Under the pieces are notes generated by a model. It did no database searches. It was not told the origin of the DNA and saw only the letters and a list, made by a program, of their open reading frames with translations. Of a DNA stretch of 64,000 bases, positions 1 through 10,587 are shown piece by piece (the stretch's first letter is position 1; each line of letters opens with the position of its first letter). The translations under genes were made by a program, and so were the position numbers. Source of the DNA: Morchella semilibera (Eukaryota > Ascomycota > Pezizomycetes > Pezizales > Morchellaceae); NCBI GenBank assembly GCA_009192285.1, contig WBVU01000005.1, positions 1 through 64,000 on the forward strand. Reading direction: 5' to 3'.

Positions 1-238
1 CCCTCCTCCCCCTTTGCCTTGTTTGAGTTGATGGTCCACCTAGACATTAATGTCTTGGTGGACCGCATGGATTTCTATGTCGAATATCTATGTTTAGGCT
101 TTCCCCCCCCCCCTCCCCTCCACCTCCCCCTCCAACCCTCCTTCCCCCTTTTGCCTTGTTTGAGTTGATGGTCCACCTAGACATTAATGTCTTGGTGGAC
201 CGCATGGATTTCTATGTCGAATATTCATGTTTAGGTTT
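1..238. repeat. two-copy tandem repeat, period about 137 bp
   Basis: Bases 1-102 recur almost unchanged at 136-238: both copies read through TTTGAGTTGATGGTCCACC and end at TGTTTAGG(C/T)TTTC. The spacer holds an 11-base C run at 103-113. The array lies just before the LINE-like reading frame; whether it belongs to that element cannot be told because the window starts inside it. Confidence 0.85.
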
Positions 239-309
239 TCGCTCCTCCTCCCCCTTCAATGGATTGATGGCTGATATTGCCTTCTCATCTCCACCCTTTT
301 TCTACTGTT

Positions 310-645
310 ACAGGTATATCTGATCCGACCATGCAGAGAATGCTCTGGGATTGGAGGCGAGGAATCTACTGTTGGGGCAGGAAATGTCTGTGCGGCGAGA
401 GGTTTGATAGGGGTCATGTCCGATGTATGGATCTGGACTTGGTGTTGAATGATGAGGAGAAGGAGATGATGGAGTTTGATAGACTCTTCCACCCACCGGA
501 CACCAAGTACACCGTCATTGATTACCTGCTTAACATCAAGGCGCATGATAGAGCGTACAGGATATTGACCGATTGGAACAAACGCCTTGCAACAGCATTC
601 CAAGAGAACGAGGTACGACGGTTGATGGATGAGTTTGGTGGTTGA
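310..645 (+). mobile_element. probable LINE 3'-terminal coding fragment (zinc-knuckle tail)
   Basis: An open frame ends at 645. It carries a CLCGERF...GHVRC cysteine-histidine motif, followed by a helical stretch ending in DRAYRILTDW. A CxC-H-C knuckle followed by a short helical tail is the usual end of the ORF2 of fungal LINEs of the Tad/I type, after the RNase H domain. The fragment at 22.4-22.7 kb has the same plan. Reverse transcriptase and RNase H are absent, so this is at most a 5'-truncated copy. A TTACAG|GT acceptor-like site at about 301-316 leaves open that it is the last exon of an unrelated host gene. Family assignment is inference. Confidence 0.4.
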
Positions 646-1282
646 AATTGATAGATACGATATGTTTACTTGGGTTCGGAGGTTACGGGAATACTCTTTC
701 GTTATTGATTTATTTGTGTTTCCACTGTTTTATATCTGTCACTCATTTGTTAATTTTCCTATGTCTCTTAATCATTTTCCCATCAACCGTTCCTGCTTTG
801 AGACGGGAATGGTGGGGTGGAGTGGAGGTCTGGGGCCGCTAGAAGTTGGAGTTTGCTCTGCTTCTTTTTCTTTGGAGGATGTACCTGTTGTTAGTCCTGG
901 TCTCGGGGTTGTGCCTCGGTATGGATTGGGCTGTTTTGGGTTTTGGTCTTTGCTGGACTGATTTGTTAGACTCGACTTAGGGGGTTGTGCCTCTGACTTG
1001 GGTTGAGCTGTTGGTTCGGGTAGGGGCTCTTCCTCCCTCGCATGGATTGCTGTTATAAGGGTGATGGCATGCATAAGGACCCGTGCTTGTGTTTGTTCTT
1101 GTCTTCTTCCTTGGTTTGTTGTAAGATCTCGCTTTGAGGGTTGCTTACGAATTTTGGGTTGAGCTCTCCTGGGGTGGATGGGGTTTCATTTTTGTACCTG
1201 CGGTGTATAGTTGTAGTCATGTGCCTAGGCTTTCCCTAGCTGTGGTTTGCTATTTGTACCCTAAAACAAATACAGCTTGATC
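646..1282. other. non-coding stretch after LINE fragment
   Basis: T-rich sequence with no convincing reading frame. It may be the 3' untranslated part of the preceding LINE-like element. It ends at the telomere-like block. Confidence 0.5.
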
Positions 1283-1313
1283 ACTAACCCTAACTAACCC
1301 TAACTAACCCTAA
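1283..1313. repeat. interstitial telomere-like repeat
   Basis: Three head-to-tail copies of TAACCCTAAC, a 10-bp variant of the TTAGGG telomere unit. It lies exactly between the LINE-like region and the pogo remnant. Confidence 0.9.
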
Positions 1314-1544
1314 CAATCATAACAACGCTTCGACTACCGAACCTTCGGGACCGATGCCAAAATGCCAGGACACACTATTCGCTATTTTGAGACTATAATT
1401 ACTGGCTGTACAGCAGGAAAAAACAGTAATTGATATCACTATCTTAGGAATTTCAAAAATCGACCCTAGATTAATGATTTCTGGTGTAAAATGAGGTCCC
1501 ATAATAGTCACTCATACAAATTCAATTCTGACCCTCAGGTCACT

Positions 1545-2647
1545 CCTCAAAAAGCCTATATCATTGGTATTATACTGAGAAAGAGGAGGATTTTTATTAC
1601 GGATATCAAAAGAATGGCTATATCGATAATTCTATTTGTCTCAAATGGTTGACGGATATATTTGAACCTGAAACGGCATCAAGGTAACTAACTTCTTATT
1701 GTTTTTAGCATCAACAACTAATTTATTATAGGGTAGATGAAAATGAATGGCGTCTATTTATTTTTGATGGCTACAATTCACATTTGGACCCTCTCGTTAT
1801 AGACTTTTGTTGGGATCATCACATTATTCCTTATTGCATACCGTCACATACTTCACACATCACACAACCACTCGATGTCGGTGTAATTTCCTCTCTCCAA
1901 AACTTTTATGGAGAAGAAGTCAATAAACTGCAAGGAAGGGCAATAAAAAATGACAATTTTCCGAATTTATTATCACGCGCAAGAGCAAAAGCTCTGACAC
2001 CTCAAAATATCAAAGCAGGATTTCGTGGCGCTGGAATAGTCCCATTCCGGCCTGATGTATCCCTTAGTACCCTGCGGCAACCAGAACCGACGCCTTCTGT
2101 TGAGGACAGTATAGATTCATTTATCAATAGTGATGATCTCCCGAAAACGCCGAACAATCCTCCACACACTCCAAGACTCACTCCTAACCGAGAGATCATA
2201 GCGCATGATCTGGCTATTTGGAATTGCCGGATACCAGAAACCCCTAGAGGATTCAGTAAACTACAACTAGAAGCCCTTTATACAATACACTCTACTATTC
2301 CCAATAGTATAAAACAGCGTGCTATCATAATCAAGCAAAGTCACACAATCCGCAAGCTCTGGGCCAATCTGCAGATGTCAAAAGCTGGGGAAAAGCATTT
2401 AAGAGAGGGAGAAAAACCCGGAGAAGTAAGGCAGGATAAGCGGAAATTAACTAGGGGCACCGCAACTATTGTTGAAAGAGGAAGTAACCTTATAGCTGAG
2501 AGAATCCAAAATGGTCGTGATAGTAGATGGTTGAATAGTCAAGTAGCGGGCCCATCAAAAAGGATTTGTAGAGGAAATAGTCCCACCCCAGATGATACAG
2601 AAGATCCTTCTAGTTCATATCAACCTTTTCATGTATTTAAATTTTAA
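1545..2647 (+). pseudogene. 5'-truncated pogo-type (DDE_1) transposase
   Basis: The C-terminal half of a Tc1/mariner-pogo transposase. Two frames join across an intron from about 1689 (GTAACTAAC) to 1731 (TTATTATAG). Before it is KNGYIDNSICLKWLTDIFEP; after it come FIFDGYNSHL with the second catalytic Asp, then SHITQPLDVGV with the third. A basic, Ser/Pro-rich tail ends at 2647. The N-terminal DNA-binding domains and the first catalytic Asp are not recognisable, and no TIR pair was found. It is therefore a dead fragment, not close to the intact element at 58 kb by eye. Confidence 0.85.
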
Positions 2648-3318
2648 ATATATAGTCGCAGCTCACTTAGTTGAATTAATTTGTGGCTGTTCGTGGTTTT
2701 TTTAGTCATTGACGTTCCCCGTTGTTGCCGGGCGCACCACACCCTAGTGTGCACCATACCCCCGTGAAGAGGTCTAATGTTCCTACTACACCTTGCGCCA
2801 CTCATTGCTATCATCTATCGTATCACATTACAATAATGACTAGCAGTCCCCGCTCAAAGGTTCTAAGATGAGTACTATAAAATGTGCTGCAAAAGCAACC
2901 CACATGAAGCGGGTGAAGGAATACATCAAGCAGAATACAGAAAATAAAACCCTGGTAAGCGGCGCCCAAACACTAGTGAGGATAGGCTGAGGTATTATTA
3001 TAGTTGAAACGCACAACAATGCGCGGGGTGGGGAGAAAAAACTCCTTAGAGTTCTGCTTTATATGAAGTCTGATCCCCTTCCCTTGGCTTTCTATATATG
3101 GTACAGTTACCTACATACTGCACCAGGCTATATAACACCAGGAATGATAAGGTTTGCCCACAATTCGCTAAATCAACGATAGAAACGACAGAAACAACAG
3201 AGTATAACAGTATTCATTTATCTACATGTAGCTTACGGCTAACCCAAGCCATATCCACCTTTCTGTCGTTGCATCACCCTTCCTCCCTCAGAAGCGCCCT
3301 TAATCTCTACCGAAGAGG
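2648..3318. other. intergenic, no gene seen
   Basis: No supported coding frame. It separates the pogo remnant from the 3' end of the coiled-coil gene on the minus strand. Confidence 0.5.
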
Positions 3319-4536
3319 TCACCTGGCAGATTTTGATCTATCTCTCTCCGTCTCAGCTCTTAGTTTTTCCGCTTCAGCCCTAAATTTCTCCGCCTCAGCT
3401 CTAAACATTTCTGCCTGAGCCCTAAGCTTCTCCGACTCCGCAGCTACTTTTAGAGTCTCAGCCCGCAACCTTTCCGCCTCAGCCCTGAGCCTCTCCGGCT
3501 CTGCTCTCGCTTTCTCGGTCTCAGCATTGATCTTCTCCGCCTCGGCTCGGAACCTCTCCGCCTCGGCTCGGAGCCTCAGTGTCTTCGCTGTCACATTGCC
3601 AGCCACCGGAGCCTGTGTGTTTGTGCCCACATTGACCTTCTCGTGCCTTAACCTCTCTGCCTCCGCCGCCCGCAAGCTCTGCTCAACCTCCACTCTCAAC
3701 CTCCCCTCCTCCTCCGCTGCGGCCCTCAATACCTGTTCCTCCTCCGCTTTCAACCTCTCCGTCTCCTCCGATGCGGCCCTCAATTCCTTTTCCTCCTCTG
3801 CTTTCAACCTCTCCGTCTCCTCCGCTGCGGCCCTCAATTTCTTTTCCTCCTCCGTTCTCAACCTCTCCGTCTCCTCCGCTGCGGCCCTCAATTTCTTTTC
3901 CTCCTCCGTTTTCAACCTCTCCGTCTCCTCCGCTGCGGCCCTCAATTTCTTTTCCTCCTCCGTTTTCAACCTCTCCGTCTCCTCCGCTGCGGCCATCAAT
4001 GCCCTCAAGCTCCGCTCATCCTCCGCTCTCAACCTCTCCTCCTCCTCAACCTTCCTCAACCTTGCCAGTTCTTCCCTGACCCATTTAACTCCCGCCTCCC
4101 TCTTTCTCTCCGCCTCCTCCGACTCCAACCTCCACCTCTCTTCCTGCTCAGCCTGCACCCTCCTCCACCCCTCCTCTCTCATCCTCCTCTCCAGCAGCTT
4201 CGATTTCTCCGGCTGCTCCCCCTCCGCCTTCCGATTTTCCTCCACCCCCACCATGAAACCCTTAGTCTCCGCCGCCACAACGTTGTCCCCGCGGCGGGCC
4301 TCTCCGCCTGGCGTGCCTGGCCTTGACCTTGGGTCGGGGAAGAGATCAATGAGAATGTCCTCGGTAGTGCCGGACGTAGGTACCGCTACCATGTGCAGAG
4401 ATCGCCCCCGCCCCTCATTCGATGAGCCCTCTAATGGTGGTGCGGGAGATTGGACGTGAGGCAAGGGATGCAGGCTTCCCTGCTGTGACTCGACAGAGTC
4501 ATTGGCTTTGGGTTCGGGTTTGGGGGGTTTTGGCAT
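3319..4536 (-). CDS. 405-aa coiled-coil protein with 18-residue repeats
   Basis: A single-exon frame of 405 residues starting at ATG 4536. Residues 1-110 are Pro/Ser-rich and look disordered. They include DILIDLFPDP, a hydrophobic-then-acidic stretch resembling a SUMO-interacting motif. From about residue 115 to the end the chain is almost pure Glu/Arg/Ala/Leu coiled coil. Its middle is built of near-identical 18-residue units (EETERLKTEEEKKLRAAA, 54 bp each); the end uses shorter RAEAE(R/K)xR units. No catalytic domain is visible. A structural or scaffold role is inference. The near-perfect DNA identity of the 54-bp units points to recent slippage or unequal exchange. I know no named family; it may be lineage-specific. 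Confidence 0.7.
   Translation of the reverse strand: MPKPPKPEPKANDSVESQQGSLHPLPHVQSPAPPLEGSSNEGRGRSLHMVAVPTSGTTEDILIDLFPDPRSRPGTPGGEARRGDNVVAAETKGFMVGVEENRKAEGEQPEKSKLLERRMREEGWRRVQAEQEERWRLESEEAERKREAGVKWVREELARLRKVEEEERLRAEDERSLRALMAAAEETERLKTEEEKKLRAAAEETERLKTEEEKKLRAAAEETERLRTEEEKKLRAAAEETERLKAEEEKELRAASEETERLKAEEEQVLRAAAEEEGRLRVEVEQSLRAAEAERLRHEKVNVGTNTQAPVAGNVTAKTLRLRAEAERFRAEAEKINAETEKARAEPERLRAEAERLRAETLKVAAESEKLRAQAEMFRAEAEKFRAEAEKLRAETERDRSKSAR
3735..4005 (-). repeat. 54-bp coding tandem repeat
   Basis: Five to six adjacent copies of a 54-bp unit inside the coiled-coil gene. On the plus strand each contains CAACCTCTCCGTCTCCTCCG and a CTCAATT(T/C)CTTTTCCTC block. Units differ at only a few bases, so copy number is likely to vary between strains. 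Confidence 0.85.
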
Positions 4537-5256
4537 GAGTGAGATTTCGTTCCCGATCGCTCGCTGATATATACGTCAAGAATAGTTGTGTATTCACACT
4601 CACTGACTCGATAGTTTAGGGAGTTATAAACCGAAGTTCGCGGTCCTCTGAGCCGGGGGGTGGGAGTGGAGATCAGTCTTCTTATATCCTTTCCGTCAAG
4701 ATTTGCGACCAAGTTGATAGTCTGAGAAAACTGCGCCAAGAATGACGTGAATCACGTTACTGGTCCCGATCAGGCCTAGCCTCTTCCAGCATATCACCTT
4801 TCTGCCGACATATCACATTTTGGAGATGAAATAAGACATCGAAATGCGATCTGTCACTTTTAGACGAGATTAGATGAGCTTAGATGAGCTTAGACGAGCC
4901 AGGGGCTACATGTCTCCTCTAGCCGGGCTTCAAGCCGACATCGATAGGGAGGGGGACCCAGCGCCTCCGGGTATGTATTCATCATGGAGGAGGAGGATAG
5001 TAAGAGCGCTGTTTTTGAGCTTCTCCGTAATGGAAATATGGGTTTATGCCATGCCGGGGGGGGTTCTGCTCCTGTGTGGAATCGGAGATAACGACAGCCT
5101 AGGTGCTGCTAGGTACATAAATTAATTTGATATAGACTGGTCTACTTGATCTCAACGCGACCTCCAGCACCCACGCCCTCTTCCCCGCCGCTCATCATAT
5201 TACCATCCCCACCCTCGTAATCTTACTTGACGCATCCGCAGCGCATAGACGTACCA
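4537..5256. other. upstream region of the coiled-coil gene
   Basis: No supported gene. The first roughly 200 bp should contain the promoter and 5' leader of the minus-strand gene ending at 4536. Tandem TTAGATGAGC copies occur near 4868-4900. Confidence 0.4.
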
Positions 5257-5402
5257 CCGCAAAATCTCAGTTCGTTCGGACGGTTACCAGAGGACAATTT
5301 TGCAGAGGAGCTGAAAAATATCACCCCTTGAAGGAAGAGATCAGAGCCTTTTACAGCCAACACCGCTCTTAGCAACCGTCCCAACGAACTGAGATTTTGC
5401 GG
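5257..5402. mobile_element. MITE of the 58-kb pogo family (146 bp)
   Basis: It begins CCGCAAAATCTCAGTTCGTT and ends with the inverted match AACGAACTGAGATTTTGCGG, followed by TA at 5403-5404; the left TA has become CA. The first 15 bases, and a GGACGGTT further in, match the TIR of the intact pogo-type transposon at 58272-60058. No coding capacity. It is very probably a non-autonomous passenger of that transposase. Confidence 0.9.
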
Positions 5403-5484
5403 TATGGCAGTCCGATCTCGATCTCTCTCGACACCCATCCCCGGCACATTCATCTTCACTCCCCGTGCCTCCCAGTCCATTTAA

Positions 5485-5564
5485 AAGGCTCTGGGATAAA
5501 GTGAGTGAACTAAACGTGGTGTTGACAGGTGAGAATCTGTTCACTCACTTTATCCAAGAGCCTT
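5485..5564. mobile_element. 80-bp hairpin, MITE-like
   Basis: AAGGCTCTGGGATAAAGTGA at 5485 pairs with its inverted copy ending at 5564, with arms of about 26 bp and one mismatch around a 28-bp loop. It could be a very short MITE or a folded-RNA source. Confidence 0.7.
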
Positions 5565-7137
5565 GTACCAATCCTATAGCTACCCCACCCGCCCCTTGCT
5601 TCCCCTCTTCCGTCCCCCCCCCCCTCCCCACCACCGGCGACAACACGACCATCACCACCAACAACAGATCCTCCAAACCCCTACATCTATATCGCGCACG
5701 CAGATGTACGCCTACCTAATTGCCTTGGCCGGCGCCTTCTCCTAACTAGTCACAACCACCCCTGCACCCCTGCCGCCCACCCATCCCACCCTACTCACAC
5801 CACGCTCACGCCACGCGCGCGTGGAAGGGCAGGAAAGATCGTTGGTAAGCGCCATCAGGAGAGGGGGGGGGGTGCTGCACCCGAGCTCTCCCCGGACTTA
5901 CCACAGTCCTGCTTATAATTGTATTGGGGCCCTCCTCCGCCCCCCCCCCCCCCACCGCTGGAACCTACCATTAGCGACCAAGGAGACACCGGTTATGGTT
6001 CCTTTGATGTGGAGTATAGGGGAAAAGGGGTGGGCGTGCGTGAGGGGGAATATGCAGATGAGGTTGGATGTATCCTTTTCCTTGTCCCCCGCTTTCTTGT
6101 GGATGAATGAGTTGTGTTTAGTAGTAGTAGATGTGGATCGGTAAACCTAGTTTTTATTTCTCCTATAGTGTACCGTTGCTTGTCATTGCTCATTCCATCT
6201 ATTTCTTTCTCTATCAACCCCGCCCCACATTAACCTCATCCACCGACACCTTCCAAGCCCCCATAGTCACACCCCACTGATCTACCAGATCCCTCTTCAA
6301 GTTTCCACAATAAACCCCACTCCGGTCTCAGCTTCTCACATCCTTGTGAGTATAGACAGCGCTCTCACGATACAAAACAGTGTAGTATATCTATATTGTA
6401 TATGCATAAGGTAGATCCACAGCCCCCTCCATCCCTTCTTGCTCACCAACCTAGAGCTGTTCTAGTGAGTTTTTGTTCCGGTGGAGGAGTGCCAGGAATT
6501 AACCCTAACCCATGCAGCGTGTAATTAAAAACTGATTCAACACAAAGTGGATAGATGGCCTATATGTGGGGAGATACTTGACCTGTGCCGGTAACAAGCC
6601 GGTACTCACCAGCCAGGGCAGATTATATATACATAGATTAATTAAAACAGCACCAATCTCACCCCCAATCGATGCAGAACATTGAACACCCCGCGCGACC
6701 GGTGGGTAATGAATAAGAAAGCAATAGTAAGATGAACCAAGACTATGCGAATCAACATCGTGTTAACCTTCATAGAAATCTAGGAGAGCGAGTGTCCGAC
6801 AGTGTAATTCAATAATATTTGAAGTGAAGGGTCGAGAGGTCGAGATATAGCGCCGCGCTAGTGACGATCCAGGTCTATCACTATTTCCGGCATTATGCCA
6901 GAGGCAAGGGGCCGCCGCACCCAAAGACAGCGAGCTCCACCACAGCTAAAAATCGGGGGAGCCGAATAGCTCGAGTAACACTTTAAGACAAACAAACAGT
7001 GTTATTTAACATCATTCCAGACTCGTTCTCCTTCTCTGTCGCCGGCACTCCACTAACTATTTTAATTTACCTATGTCATCTACAATCGGCCCTCCCATCC
7101 CCCTGCTCTAGAGCATCTCAATTCTGACCCTTACTTC
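5565..7137. other. intergenic, no supported gene
   Basis: Pyrimidine-rich DNA with C runs at 5614-5624 (11) and 5940-5953 (14). A frame at 5919-6110 starts with a proline run and has no recognisable domain. A short CCCTAA pair lies near 6498. Confidence 0.4.
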
Positions 7138-9066
7138 TTACGAGATGCTCCTTGTCCATTCCATCTGATCATTACCCACCGCACTTGTTTGGTCGCTTTC
7201 TTCATCCATCACTGCCCTCAACCTACTCAGTTTCAATTCTAGAGTATCTATCCATTTCTTCGCTCCCTCCAGCTTCAACTCATAGTTGTGCTTCATCCTC
7301 CCAATTTTCTCGTGTGTTTCACCTAACTCCGTCTCCACTTTCTTCTCCTTCTCACGTAACTGTCTCTCCCTCTCCTCGTGCTCACGCTTGATCTTACCAA
7401 TCTCCTCTCTTTCTGTAACTATTGCCCTTTCCCGTTCTTGCTTCTCACATAGCTGACTCTCCATCTCTGTCATCGCTGCCTGTATCTCGCCCTCCCTCTC
7501 CTCGTGCTCCCGTTTAATCTTGGTAATCTCTTCTTCTTTTTCTCTAACGCATGCTCTTTTGCGCTCCTCCATTTGTTGTACTAGGCTCTTTGCTTCTTCC
7601 AACTCCACCCTCACTTTCTTCCCGCTTTCCTCCTTCTCACAGAGCTTTCTCTCCATTTCTATCAACGCTGTCTGTATCTTGCCCCCCCACTCCTCGTGCT
7701 CCCGTTTGATCCTGGTAATCGCTTCTTCCTTTTCTCTAATCAATGCTCTCTCGCGCTCCTCCTTTTGTTGTACTAGGCTCTTTGCTTCTTCCAACTCCAC
7801 CCTCACTTTCTTCCCGCTTTCCTCCTTCTCACAGAGCTTTCTCTCCATTTCTATCAACGCTGTCTGTATCTGGCCCCCCCACTCCTCGTGCTCCCGTTTG
7901 ATCTTGGTAATCGCTTCCTCTCTTTCTTTAATCAATGCTCTTTCGCGTTCCTCCTTTTGTTGTACCTGTCTCTTTGCTGCTTCTAACTTCACCCTCACCT
8001 TCTTCTCGCTCTCCTCCTTCTCACGTAGCTGACTCCCCATCTCCTGTAGCTTGATGTCCAACGCCTTGCGCTCGCTCTCCATCTTCTCAACTTTCCTCTC
8101 CGCAGCCAAGATTTTATCACGCAGCGCCACCCTGTCTTGCAAAGATTGAATGTCTTTCCGCTCTCCAAAAGCAAGAAGGTTTGATTTCTCTCCCTCTAGA
8201 CCCATATTCTTCTGCCGCTCATCAAGGAGCTCTCTCTCCATTTTCCTACTCTTCTGCTGCTCATTAAGGAGACCTATTCCCAGAGATATCACCTTGGAAT
8301 TTTCATTTTTGATCATATCTATCAGGCACGGGATAGCCTCTTCATGGCTCAGCACCCGGACCCCCTCAAACGCCCCAGCCAGGCACGCCGTGCTTCCACA
8401 ACCACTACAACCGTCATCGTCCGTTTCCGTCTGGCCAATCGCAGCCGGGTGGTGTCCTCTGATGTTTCTTGTGCTATCTTGCTGATCATGTGAGTTTGAT
8501 GCTCCTACCGACCTCGGTTGGGTCTCGGGGATATGGGGAGAGGACTTTGACGCTCCGGTGACTAGAGCTTGGCGGGGGTCGGGGTCGTGGTCCTGCTCAA
8601 CCCCGTTTGATTGCTTCTGAGGGCTCTGTTCTTCTTTCTTCATTGTCGGTGGCTGGGAGCTCTGACCTTGTGTACCGACTGCCAGCCTCAGTAGGTTCTC
8701 GGAAACAGCGGGAGGGGAATTTGAGGCTCCGGCGACTGATGCTAGGTGGGAGCCGGAGTCGTGGTTTTGTGCGGCCCTGTTTGGTTGTTTCTGAGCGCTC
8801 TGCTCTTCTTTCTTCATTGTCGGTGGCTGGGAGCTCTGACCCTGTGCACCGACTGCCAGCCTCAGTAGGTTCTCGGAAACAGCGGGAGGCGAATTTGAGG
8901 CTCCGGCGACTGATGCTTGGTGGAGGCCGGAGTCGCGGCCCCGTGCGGCCCTGTTTGGTTGTTTCTGAGCGCTCTGCTCTCCTTCCTGATTTATTGGCTG
9001 TTGCGGCGGGGCCTGGGAGCCGACGCCCGATCCCCCACGATGTTTCTTCCGGCTTCGACGACTCAT
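7138..9066 (-). CDS. 642-aa coiled-coil protein with two sets of internal repeats
   Basis: Single exon from ATG 9066. Residues 1-16 are very basic (MSRRSRKKHRGG), a possible nuclear signal. Residues about 25-190 carry a 58-residue unit (AVSENLLRLAVG, QSSQPPTM); two copies are near identical and a third is diverged. Residues about 220-290 form a non-repetitive stretch with Cys-rich CSGCGSTAC and SHEEAIPCLIDMIKNENSKV, the only part that looks like a folded domain. The rest is charged coiled coil in which a 64-residue unit (KREHEEWGG, EMERKLCEKEESGKKVRVEL) recurs about three times. No enzyme motif is visible. A scaffold role is inference. It resembles the 3.3-kb gene in architecture but not in sequence by eye. 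Confidence 0.75.
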   Translation of the reverse strand: MSRRSRKKHRGGSGVGSQAPPQQPINQEGEQSAQKQPNRAARGRDSGLHQASVAGASNSPPAVSENLLRLAVGAQGQSSQPPTMKKEEQSAQKQPNRAAQNHDSGSHLASVAGASNSPPAVSENLLRLAVGTQGQSSQPPTMKKEEQSPQKQSNGVEQDHDPDPRQALVTGASKSSPHIPETQPRSVGASNSHDQQDSTRNIRGHHPAAIGQTETDDDGCSGCGSTACLAGAFEGVRVLSHEEAIPCLIDMIKNENSKVISLGIGLLNEQQKSRKMERELLDERQKNMGLEGEKSNLLAFGERKDIQSLQDRVALRDKILAAERKVEKMESERKALDIKLQEMGSQLREKEESEKKVRVKLEAAKRQVQQKEERERALIKEREEAITKIKREHEEWGGQIQTALIEMERKLCEKEESGKKVRVELEEAKSLVQQKEERERALIREKEEAITRIKREHEEWGGKIQTALIEMERKLCEKEESGKKVRVELEEAKSLVQQMEERKRACVREKEEEITKIKREHEEREGEIQAAMTEMESQLCEKQERERAIVTEREEIGKIKREHEERERQLREKEKKVETELGETHEKIGRMKHNYELKLEGAKKWIDTLELKLSRLRAVMDEESDQTSAVGNDQMEWTRSIS

Positions 9067-9296
9067 GATAGTTATATGCGGTGCGATAGATGGTATGGGT
9101 TATAATGGTGCTGCCCGTGGTCATGGTAATCGTGCCGGAGACGAATATATATCTCCCGGTGGGGGCCTGGCAGATTAGGCATCCCACTTTATGCAGCAGG
9201 ATGCAAGGTGACAAAGCATGCTGTGTTGCCCTACTCGCGCGGCCGGTTTGAAGCCAAGCCTTTGCAGCATTCAGACCAATTGCCTTTTGTTCTGAG

Positions 9297-9768
9297 CTAT
9301 GGTGCGGCGCTCTTTAAAGATGACACAAATCGCATCGTTTATAAGCGACCTTTTTGCCAGACAAGATATCAAGAATCTATGTAGCCAAATTGTAGGCATA
9401 GGTATGACAAAGACTTTCGCCTCATAGATTTTTGATATCTTGCCTTGTTGGGAAGTTATAAGCAACGCCATTTACCTATGTTGTATGGCTCGAGAAGCTA
9501 TGGAGGGTAGGTGTGTAAACTTCGGCGTTTGCAGCCAATCAGTCTATAGAAACTAGGAGATCTACTCCCATAATTGTACTAGCGCCTAGCCTAACGGTCT
9601 AATTCCCATACAAAAAAGATTCCTCTGTGGTTTACACACCCACCCCCTATGCCTTCTCGCGCCATACGTAAATGGCGCCAAGACCTCGGTGGAGTGGAAC
9701 AGTAATATAGCCATTTATACAACTACATTACAGGATCGCAGCCAACCTTTAAGACGCACCGCACCATA
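9297..9768. mobile_element. TIR repeat containing nested foldbacks
   Basis: ATGGTGCGGCGCTCTTTAAA near 9299 is matched in inverse by TTTAAGACGCACCGCACCAT at 9748-9767. Inside lie a palindrome around 9338-9468 (AAGATATCAAGAATCTATG against its inverse) and the MITE at 9486-9664. The same GGTGCGGCGC end recurs near 10778, so this is a dispersed family. Boundaries are approximate. Confidence 0.6.
9486..9664. mobile_element. foldback MITE with TA target duplication
   Basis: Arms TGGCTCGAGAAGCTATGGAG and the inverse ending CTTCTCGCGCCA run about 37 bp and are flanked by TA at 9484-9485 and 9665-9666. Matching CGCCATTTAC blocks just outside suggest it sits in, or is part of, a larger palindrome. Confidence 0.75.
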
Positions 9769-10441
9769 TTTCAATTGGGCAGCGCAAGTACTCGTGCGGC
9801 TGGTCTGAAGCGCCCTAACGGACTGTCGAAGTCCAAAAGATTCAGCTTTTACAACCTCCAGATCAGCAATGCAATTTTCGTTCTTGTGTGAATGCCTTAA
9901 ATCCGGCAGCACGAGTACCGGGTACCAAGGGTAACTCTGGCTAGATGTCAGGTCCTAGCGACGAACGCTCGCTATCCGCTGACGGTCGTGAGTGGGGTAC
10001 TCCCTGGAGTGACGTCAACAGGTGGGGATCAGGTCCTGGACAATGTTTCCAACGGTTATTCGGTTTACCAGTTCTAACTGGTTTTCTAGAACCGTTTAAG
10101 AAAATAGTTAGGGTTCAATTTTCACTTCTCACTATTTGGTTCGGTTCGGCTTTGGGCTTTGGCAAAACTGGTTTTGTATGCACCTAGAACTCTGTAGATC
10201 TAATTAATAGTGCCTAACCCTGACCCTAACCCTGAACACCTTTGGTGTAGAGTTCCTGCCAGGACCTCAGACTCTTTCTATGGTTTAAACCGTTGCTTAT
10301 TCGGTCGGTTCAGTTGCAGGCTATTTTTATTCAGTTCAGTCTAGTTCAGTGTATTTTGCTGAAATACAAACCGGTTACAACCGTTGGACACACTAACCCG
10401 CAACATGCTGCAGGTTGCTTCTGCGTCTACGTCCGCATATA

Positions 10442-10587
10442 CCGCAAATATTCGATAAATTCGCTATCGTTGCATAGGGGTTCAGTTGGGTTTCTTGGTG
10501 AGAGAAGGTACTCTCGAGCCTCTCCCTTGAGGCTCTCTCACCAAAAAACCCCCGCGCAGCGATAGCGAATTTATCGAGTGTTTGCGG
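10442..10587. mobile_element. 146-bp foldback MITE, CCGCAAA ends
   Basis: The left arm CCGCAAATATTCGATAAATT and the inverted right arm fold over nearly the full length. TA flanks at 10440-10441 and 10588-10589. Only the outermost CCGCAAA is shared with the pogo element at 58 kb, so relation to that family is weak. Confidence 0.85.

Noticed and set aside
3527-4459. 310-aa plus-strand frame rich in Ser/Leu
   Set aside because: It is the antisense shadow of the 54-bp coiled-coil repeats; the minus frame has a clear start, motifs and coiled-coil pattern.
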